Shown here: piece after piece, positions 33,444-39,046 of the stretch
How the letters are laid out: every line of letters starts with the position of its first letter
How positions within the stretch are numbered: the first letter of the stretch is position 1
Assembly (NCBI GenBank): GCA_027492545.1
Contig: JAPUEL010000068.1
Location: forward strand, 1 to 39,046
DNA length: 39,046 bases
Origin: Propionibacteriaceae bacterium
Lineage (GTDB): Bacteria; Actinomycetota; Actinomycetes; Propionibacteriales; Propionibacteriaceae
Direction: 5' to 3'
The notes under the pieces: generated by a model
Told to the model about the DNA's origin: nothing
The model's database searches: none
The model's input: the letters and a program-made list of their open reading frames with translations, nothing else
Made by a program: the position numbers and the translations under genes

Positions 33444-35714
33444 CTACAGGGCCTCGTGGAAGGTCCGCGACAGCACGTCCAGCTGCTGTTCCCGCGTCAG
33501 CTTGACGAAGTTGACGGCGTATCCCGACACGCGGATGGTGAGCTGCGGGTAGTTCTCGGGGTTCTCCATGGCGTCGAGGAGCGTCTCGCGGTTGAGCACG
33601 TTGATGTTGGCGTGGTAGAGGCCCTCACCCATGCCGGCGTCCAGGATCCCGACCAGGTTGGCGACGCGCTCCTCACCGGTTCGGCCGAGCGCCTGGGGCG
33701 TGATGGTGTTGGTCAGCGAGATGCCGTCGAGCGCGTCGTCGTAGGAGAGCTTGCCCACGCTCATCATGGAGGCGAGCATCCCGTGCGTGTCCGCCCCGTT
33801 CTCCGGGTTGGCGCCGGGCGCGAACGGGGTGCCGGCGGCGTGCCCGCAGGGGAAGGCGCCGGTGGCCTTGCCGTAGACCACGTTGGACGTGATGGTCAGC
33901 ACGGACTGGGTGGGCACCGCGTCGCGGTACAGCTTGATGCCGCGGATCTTGTCCATCACGGTCGCGACGACGAGCTGCGCCAGCTCGTCGGCGCGGTCGT
34001 CGTCGTTGCCGTAGCGGGGGAAGTCGCCCTCGGTGATGTAGTCGACCACGAGGCCGGTCTCGTCGCGCACCGGGGTGACGGTGGCGTACCGGATGGCCGC
34101 CAGCGAGTCCGCGACGATCGACAGCCCGGCGATGCCGCAGCCGAGGGTGCGCACGATCTCGTCGTCGTGGAGGGCCATCTCCATGGCCTCGTAGGCGTAC
34201 CGGTCGTGGGAGTAGTGGATGATGTTGAGCGCCTCGACGTAGGTCTCGACGGCCCAGGTCAGCATCTCGTCGTACCTGGCCCACACCGTGTCGAAGTCCA
34301 GCGGCTCGTCGCCGGTGATGGGCGCGAAGCCCTCGACCACCTGCTTGCCGCTCATCTCGTCGCGGCCCCCGTTGACGGCGTACAGGAACGCCTTGGCGGT
34401 GTTGAGGCGCGCGCCGAAGAACTGCATCTGCTTGCCGATGGCCATGGGCGAGACGCAGCACGCGATGGCCGTGTCGTCGCCCCAGTGGCACCGGATCTGG
34501 CTGTCCGACTCATACTGGAGCGCGGAGGTCTCGATGGAGATCGCGGCGCAGAAGTCCTTGTAGCCGGCCGGGAGTGCCGGGTCCCAGTAGATGGTGATGT
34601 TGGGCTCGGGCGCCGGACCGAGGTTGCGCAGCGTCTGCAGCAGCCGGAAGGAGGTCTTCGTCACCAGCGTGCGGCCGTCGTCGGCGAATCCGCCGTCGGA
34701 CCAGGTGGCCCAGTACGGGTCGCCGGAGAAGATCTGGTCGTAGTCCTTGGTGCGCAGGAAGCGCACGATCCGCAGCTTGGTGACAAGGGCGTCGATGACC
34801 TCCTGGGCGCCCTCCTCGCTGAGGGTGCCGGCGGCGATGTCGCGCTCGGCGTAGACGTCGAAGAAACCGGAGAGGCGGCCGATGCTCATGGCGGCGCCGT
34901 CCTGGCTCTTCACGGAGGCCAGGTAGGCGAGGTAGGTCCACTGGACGGCCTCGACGAAGGTGCCGGCGGGGCGGGCGAGGTCGAAGCCGTAGCTCGCGCC
35001 GAGGTTCTTCAGCTTCTGCAGCGCCTTGATCTGCTCGGCGTGCTCCTCGCGGTACCGGGCCCAGTTCTCGGAGAAGGGCTGACCCGCGACGGAGTCGAGG
35101 TCCACGCGCTTGGCCTCGATGAGGCGGTCGACGCCGTAGAGCGCCACGCGGCGGTAGTCGCCGATGATCCGGCCGCGGCCGTAGGCGTCCGGCAGGCCGG
35201 TGATCAGGTGGGCGCTGCGCGCCTTGCGGATGCGGGGGGTGTAGATGTCGAAGACGGCCTCGTTGTGCGTCTTGCGGTAGCGGGTGAAGATCTCCTTGAC
35301 CTGCTCGTCCGGCTCGAGGCCGGCCTCGCGGATGGCGGTCTCCACCATGCGCCAGCCGCCCTGCGGCATCATGGGTCGCTTGAGCGGTACGTCGGTCTGC
35401 AGCCCCACCACCACGTCGTCGTCGGGGCAGATGTAGCCGGCAGGGAATGCGTCGACGTCGGCCGGGATGTGGGTCTCGACGTCGTAGACGCGCCGGGCGC
35501 GCTCCACGCTCAGGTACTCGCGCTGAAGCGTGTCCCACACGCGCAGCGTCTTGGCGGTGGGACCGGCCAGGAACGCCGCGTCACCGAGGTAGGGCGTGAA
35601 GTTGGCGAGGATGAAGCCGCGGACGTCCACGCTGCGCTGCCACTCCCCCGGGGTGAATCCGTGCCACGGGTCGGCGGCGGAGGTGCTGTCGTGAAGTGTG
35701 GCCGAGGCCGTCAT
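33444..35714 (-). CDS. pflB: Formate C-acetyltransferase (pyruvate formate-lyase)
   Basis: 756 residues from ATG 35714 ([17 protein letters not shown]), with AGGGAG upstream; a longer frame to 35819 lacks the family start. It converts pyruvate and CoA to acetyl-CoA and formate without oxygen. Active-site Cys419-Cys420 (IACCVSP) and the glycyl radical loop RVSGYAVNF with Gly731 are present. This is true PFL, not a diol dehydratase or choline lyase. It is followed immediately by pflA, so the two act as a pair. The enzyme indicates anaerobic or fermentative growth. Confidence 0.97.
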   Translation of the reverse strand: MTASATLHDSTSAADPWHGFTPGEWQRSVDVRGFILANFTPYLGDAAFLAGPTAKTLRVWDTLQREYLSVERARRVYDVETHIPADVDAFPAGYICPDDDVVVGLQTDVPLKRPMMPQGGWRMVETAIREAGLEPDEQVKEIFTRYRKTHNEAVFDIYTPRIRKARSAHLITGLPDAYGRGRIIGDYRRVALYGVDRLIEAKRVDLDSVAGQPFSENWARYREEHAEQIKALQKLKNLGASYGFDLARPAGTFVEAVQWTYLAYLASVKSQDGAAMSIGRLSGFFDVYAERDIAAGTLSEEGAQEVIDALVTKLRIVRFLRTKDYDQIFSGDPYWATWSDGGFADDGRTLVTKTSFRLLQTLRNLGPAPEPNITIYWDPALPAGYKDFCAAISIETSALQYESDSQIRCHWGDDTAIACCVSPMAIGKQMQFFGARLNTAKAFLYAVNGGRDEMSGKQVVEGFAPITGDEPLDFDTVWARYDEMLTWAVETYVEALNIIHYSHDRYAYEAMEMALHDDEIVRTLGCGIAGLSIVADSLAAIRYATVTPVRDETGLVVDYITEGDFPRYGNDDDRADELAQLVVATVMDKIRGIKLYRDAVPTQSVLTITSNVVYGKATGAFPCGHAAGTPFAPGANPENGADTHGMLASMMSVGKLSYDDALDGISLTNTITPQALGRTGEERVANLVGILDAGMGEGLYHANINVLNRETLLDAMENPENYPQLTIRVSGYAVNFVKLTREQQLDVLSRTFHEAL

Positions 35715-35882
35715 GCTGCTCCCTGTGAGATGAACGCTTGGGTTCGAGTGCACTGGCAGCGCCGCCGACCGACAACCGGGGCGGATCCGTCCAGGAGCCG
35801 GCCACCGCGGTGTCGCCAACGATTGAGATAAATACTACTCCTCGTAGGAACCCCGCCGGACACCGGCCCCCTCCCGTCCCGG

Positions 35883-38849
35883 TTACGTCGCGGACAGCCT
35901 CAGCGCCCACGCGGCGGCCCGCGGCCGCAGCATGTACTCGGGGCGCACATCCGGCCCGCACGAGCGCGAGCCGAGACCGTGCTGCTGCGCGTCCAGGTAC
36001 AGATGCGTGGCCGTCGGCTCGGGCAGCTCGTGAGGATGCCGGGCGCCGGTGACCTGGTGCGCGTCGTGGGCCCGGAGCGAGAAGCCGGGCAGCTCGCCGC
36101 CGACCCGCTCGGCGGAGATGGTCAGGCCCAGCTCGGGCAGCTCCAGCTCCCGCAGGTCGAGCCGGTGGCCGCTCTCCTGCGGGACTGCGTAGTCGACGAC
36201 GAGGTCGGCGATCGCGGACTCGAACCGGCCCACGAAGGCCGCCGTCGCGGAGTCGACGTAGCTCTCGTGGGGACCGGTGCCGAACCAGGACGTCCGGCTG
36301 AGGCCGACCGGGAGCTCCAGGTGGAGACCGAGGCGCGGCCACGTGCCGGTCCAGCCCCTCGTCGGCTCGGCCGAGGCGTCCAGCCGGAGGGCGTCCCCGT
36401 CGAGGCTCCAGTCGAGCTGGACGGTGACGGCCTCGCGGGTGGCGGCCGGCGCGTAACGGTGCAGCACGGTGAGGCGCCCCGGCGCCGCTGTCACCGACAG
36501 GACCCGACGGTGCAGGCGGTCCAGGCCCGCCTCCCGCCACTGCTCGAGCGACGAGGGCGCGGGCGCGCCGACCCCCCGGGAGGCGGTGGGCTCCACGTCG
36601 ACGTAGGAGTTGAACCCGGCCAGGGAGTCGTTCTCGGTGGGCGCGCGCCACAGCTCGAGCCGGGGCCCGGCGATGTCGCGGCCGGCAAGCTCGAGCAGAT
36701 CGCCCGTGCGGGCGTCGAAGCGAGCCGGTCCGAGCGTGTAGCGGCCGTCGGCGACGGTGGGGGTGGCTCCGGTCACGGGGCGGCGGGGGGCGGCGGGCGG
36801 GTCCGCCAGCAGCGACTGCACGCGGCTGACCACGTGCCCGGCCTGGGCCCACGGCGCGTCGGAGGCCGTCACGGCCTCGACGGTGCGCCACAGCTCGCCC
36901 GCCTCGGGCGCATGGAACGCGGGTAGCTCGACGCAGACCAACTCCCCGGGTGCGACGGGGCGGATGTGCACCTCGCCCGAGGCCACCTCGCGGCCGTTGA
37001 GCTCGTCGCGCCACAGGATGCGCAGGTCGCCGGTGTCGCCGTCGTGGCGGCGGTTCTCCACGCCGAGCTCCTCGTCGGTGACGGTGAGCTTGATGGGGGT
37101 CACGACCGCCGCGTACTCGGCCAGCATCGTGGTGGGCGTGCCGTCGGACAGGACCATGCCGTCGCAGACGAACGAGCCGTCGTGCAGCTGCTCGCCGAAG
37201 TCGCCGCCGTAGCCGAAGTACTCCACGCCCTCGGGTGTGGTGGTGCGGATCCCGTGGTCGCGCCACTCCCACACGAACCCGCCGTGCCACTGGGGCAGCG
37301 TGTCGAAGCGCTCCTCGTAGTCGGTCACGGCCCCGGCGCCGTTGCCCATGGCGTGCAGGTACTCGCACAGGATCATGGGGCGGCCGGCGAGCACGGCGCT
37401 GCGCCCGGCCGAGCCGCGGAGGTTGTGGCCGGTGCCGGCGGACAGGTCCTCCATCTCCTCGACCGTGGCGTACATGCGCGAGACCATGTCGGTGTAGCGG
37501 CCCTCGAAGTCGGGCTCGTAGTGCACCGGGCGCTCGGGATCGCGGCGGTGCAGCCAGGCTGCCATGGCCGCCGCGTTCGCGCCGGTCCCGGCCTCGTTGC
37601 CCAGTGACCAGGCGACGATCGACGGGTGGTTCTTGTCGCGCTCGAACATCCGCTCGGCGCGGTCCACCAGCGCCTCGCGCCAGCGGGGATCGTCGGTGGG
37701 GTTGTCCACCCAGCCGCCGCGCTCGAAGCCGTGGGTCTCGAGATCGCACTCGTCGATCACCCACAGGCCGATCTCGTCGGTGAGCTCGAAGAAGCCGGGG
37801 TGGGGCGGGTAGTGGGAGGTGCGCACCGCGTTGATGTTGTGCCGCTTCATGAGGTGCAGCTGGGCGCGCACCTTGTCCGCGTCGAAGACGCGGCCCTGGT
37901 CAGGGTCGTACTCATGCCGGTTGACGCCGCGGATGCGCAGCTTGCGGCCGTTGACGCGCCACTCGTGCCCCACGATCTCGATCCGCCGGAACCCCACCCG
38001 CAGCGTCCGGGTCTCGACGGCGTTGCCGACCCGAGCGTCGTAGAGGCGCGGGCGGTCCGCGCTCCAAGGGGCGACGGTGCCCACCGGGATCGGGGCGACG
38101 TCGGCGGCGGTGTCGAACGTCGCGGTGAGGCCCAGCTCGTCGATGGCCACCGTGACCGGGTAGGCGTCGTCGTCGGCGCGTACCTCGGGCAGCAGGGTGC
38201 CCTCGCCGGTCTCGGGGTCGAAGTCCGCCCGGAGCCACACGTCGTCGATCCCGGCCGCGGGGCGCGCCAGCACGGTCACCGGGCGGAAGATGCCAGGGAG
38301 CCACCACTGGTCCTGATCCTCGACGTAGCTCGCCGCTGACCACTGGTGCACCCGCACGTGGAGTACGTTGCGGCCGGGCCGGGCCTCCTCGGTGACATCG
38401 AGCTCCTGGGCCAGCCGGCTGCCGCGCACCACGCCCACCTGCGAGCCGTTGAGGGAGACGATGGCCAGCGATTCCACCCCGTCGAAACGCAGGTGGATGC
38501 GGTGGCCGAAGTCCTCGGGCAGGTCGAACGCGACCCGGTAGTCCCCCGTCGGGTTGGCGTCGGGGACGAAGGGCGGCTCCACCGGGAACGGGAAGTTGAC
38601 GTTGGTGTAGGCGGGCCGGCCCCAGTCGTCGCGGCCCTGCAGCACCCAGTGGCTGGGCACGGGGATCTCATCCCACGCCGAGTCGTCGAACTCCGGCGCG
38701 GCGGCGCCCTCGGGGGCGAGGTTCGGCCGGGGGGAGAACCTGAATCGCCAGGTTCCGCTCAGGTCGATCTCGGGGGCGTCCGACGCAACCCGCGACCTCG
38801 GCTGCACCCGTCGCCCCGACCCCGGCGCGAACGACTCGATCTCCGACAC
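35883..38849 (-). CDS. lacZ: Beta-galactosidase, GH2 LacZ type
   Basis: 988 residues from the GTG at 38849, preferred because GGAGGG lies 7 nt before it; an ATG at 38864 would give 993. It hydrolyses lactose or other beta-galactosides. Domains in order: sugar-binding (about 35-200, DLSGTWRFRFSPRP), immunoglobulin-like, a TIM barrel with acid/base Glu in SLGNEAG (Glu424 counted from the ATG) and nucleophile Glu in ILCEYLHAMGN (Glu501), then Bgal_small_N from about 720 (RPVTGATPTVADGRYTLGP; APTENDSLAGFNSY). No signal peptide, so cytosolic. No lactose permease or lacI-like gene is adjacent. It lies upstream of pflB on the same strand with a 168-nt gap. Confidence 0.95.
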   Translation of the reverse strand: MSEIESFAPGSGRRVQPRSRVASDAPEIDLSGTWRFRFSPRPNLAPEGAAAPEFDDSAWDEIPVPSHWVLQGRDDWGRPAYTNVNFPFPVEPPFVPDANPTGDYRVAFDLPEDFGHRIHLRFDGVESLAIVSLNGSQVGVVRGSRLAQELDVTEEARPGRNVLHVRVHQWSAASYVEDQDQWWLPGIFRPVTVLARPAAGIDDVWLRADFDPETGEGTLLPEVRADDDAYPVTVAIDELGLTATFDTAADVAPIPVGTVAPWSADRPRLYDARVGNAVETRTLRVGFRRIEIVGHEWRVNGRKLRIRGVNRHEYDPDQGRVFDADKVRAQLHLMKRHNINAVRTSHYPPHPGFFELTDEIGLWVIDECDLETHGFERGGWVDNPTDDPRWREALVDRAERMFERDKNHPSIVAWSLGNEAGTGANAAAMAAWLHRRDPERPVHYEPDFEGRYTDMVSRMYATVEEMEDLSAGTGHNLRGSAGRSAVLAGRPMILCEYLHAMGNGAGAVTDYEERFDTLPQWHGGFVWEWRDHGIRTTTPEGVEYFGYGGDFGEQLHDGSFVCDGMVLSDGTPTTMLAEYAAVVTPIKLTVTDEELGVENRRHDGDTGDLRILWRDELNGREVASGEVHIRPVAPGELVCVELPAFHAPEAGELWRTVEAVTASDAPWAQAGHVVSRVQSLLADPPAAPRRPVTGATPTVADGRYTLGPARFDARTGDLLELAGRDIAGPRLELWRAPTENDSLAGFNSYVDVEPTASRGVGAPAPSSLEQWREAGLDRLHRRVLSVTAAPGRLTVLHRYAPAATREAVTVQLDWSLDGDALRLDASAEPTRGWTGTWPRLGLHLELPVGLSRTSWFGTGPHESYVDSATAAFVGRFESAIADLVVDYAVPQESGHRLDLRELELPELGLTISAERVGGELPGFSLRAHDAHQVTGARHPHELPEPTATHLYLDAQQHGLGSRSCGPDVRPEYMLRPRAAAWALRLSAT

Positions 38850-38901
38850 TGCTCTGCCCTCCATGGCTCGTCCAGACTCCCCTCACCCTATCCAGCGCCC
38901 A

Positions 38902-39046
38902 CTCCCCGTGCACGACACGCCGACGCACCGCCACCCCGGCGCCCTCCCGGTACCCGAGACCCCACTCGGACGGCGAGTCGTGCCCGCACCCCTCCCCGTG
39001 CACGACACGCCGACGCACCCCCACCCCGACGCCCTCCCAGTACCCG
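38902..39046. repeat. Two 55-bp imperfect direct repeats, 90-bp period
   Basis: Copy 1 is 38902-38956 and copy 2 is 38992-39046, matching at 52 of 55 bases; the second is cut by the window edge. The unit begins CTCCCCGTGCACGACACGCC and ends with GTACCCG. On the minus strand one frame would read RRRVVHGE in both copies, but no full gene is evident. It may be a larger tandem array or a degraded gene duplication continuing to the right. Confidence 0.6.

Noticed and set aside
33456..35831. 791-codon plus-strand frame opposite pflB
   Set aside because: Exact antisense of pflB; the high GC content of third positions keeps stop codons away in the reverse frame.
35715..35882. FNR- or Rex-like operator upstream of pflB
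   Set aside because: TATTTATCTCAATC was inspected, but neither a TTGAT-N4-ATCAA nor a TTGTGA-N6-TCACAA pattern fits; only a possible -10 remains.

Overview
The window is GC-rich (coding regions about 70% GC by eye) and carries an almost complete S10-spc-alpha ribosomal protein cluster on the minus strand. Actinobacterial traits are the basic/disordered tails on S3 and S5, a type Z S14, a Cys-free S4, frequent GTG starts and dense stop/start overlaps. With pyruvate formate-lyase, DUF1707 and an LPXTG-like secreted protein, the best guess is a facultatively anaerobic actinobacterium, perhaps Propionibacteriaceae. That assignment is an inference; no search could be run.

Layout. 1-2691 (minus): the alpha-operon side, rpoA (5' end only), rpsD, rpsK, rpsM, rpmJ, then infA with its own intrinsic terminator. 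2815-9581: a YciI-like gene and a carbohydrate locus. A DeoR regulator and a GH4 6-phospho-beta-glucosidase (minus) diverge from a substrate-binding lipoprotein, two ABC permeases and a PfkB kinase (plus). 9595-11920 (minus): two tandem paralogous zinc metallopeptidases and a DUF1707 membrane protein. 11978-19141 (minus): the spc part, map, adk, secY, rplO, rpmD, rpsE, rplR, rplF, rpsH, rpsZ, rplE, rplX, rplN, in that order along the plus strand. 19416-24662 (minus): a 1227-residue ABC ATPase/permease fusion and a DEAD-box helicase. 24993-26849 (plus): a secreted Pro-tailed protein with long C homopolymers that stops just after an LPSTG-like motif. 26932-32345 (minus): the S10 part, rpsQ, rpmC, rplP, rpsC, rplV, rpsS, rplB, rplW, rplD, rplC, rpsJ. 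32617-38849 (minus): pflA, pflB and a LacZ-type GH2 beta-galactosidase. 38902-39046: imperfect 55-bp direct repeats.

The order expected for actinobacteria, rpsJ to rplN to secY-adk-map-infA-rpmJ to rpoA, is kept, but it is split at two joints. About 7.8 kb lies between rpsQ and rplN and about 9.3 kb between map and infA. Each resulting block is set off by strong hairpins (26868-26915, 14811-14855, 2407-2441, 353-373).

The most unusual points are four. (1) A non-PTS sugar locus pairs an ABC importer with a GH4 enzyme that normally needs a 6-phosphorylated disaccharide, and the only kinase present is of the PfkB family. (2) A surface protein with 17-C and 11-C tracts has a sorting motif without a membrane tail. 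(3) A very large ABC/FtsX protein carries four copies of an FLxSxxGxxLL-like repeat. (4) The leader upstream of rpsJ is about 210 nt and structured. No CRISPR array, tRNA, rRNA, insertion sequence or phage gene was recognised.
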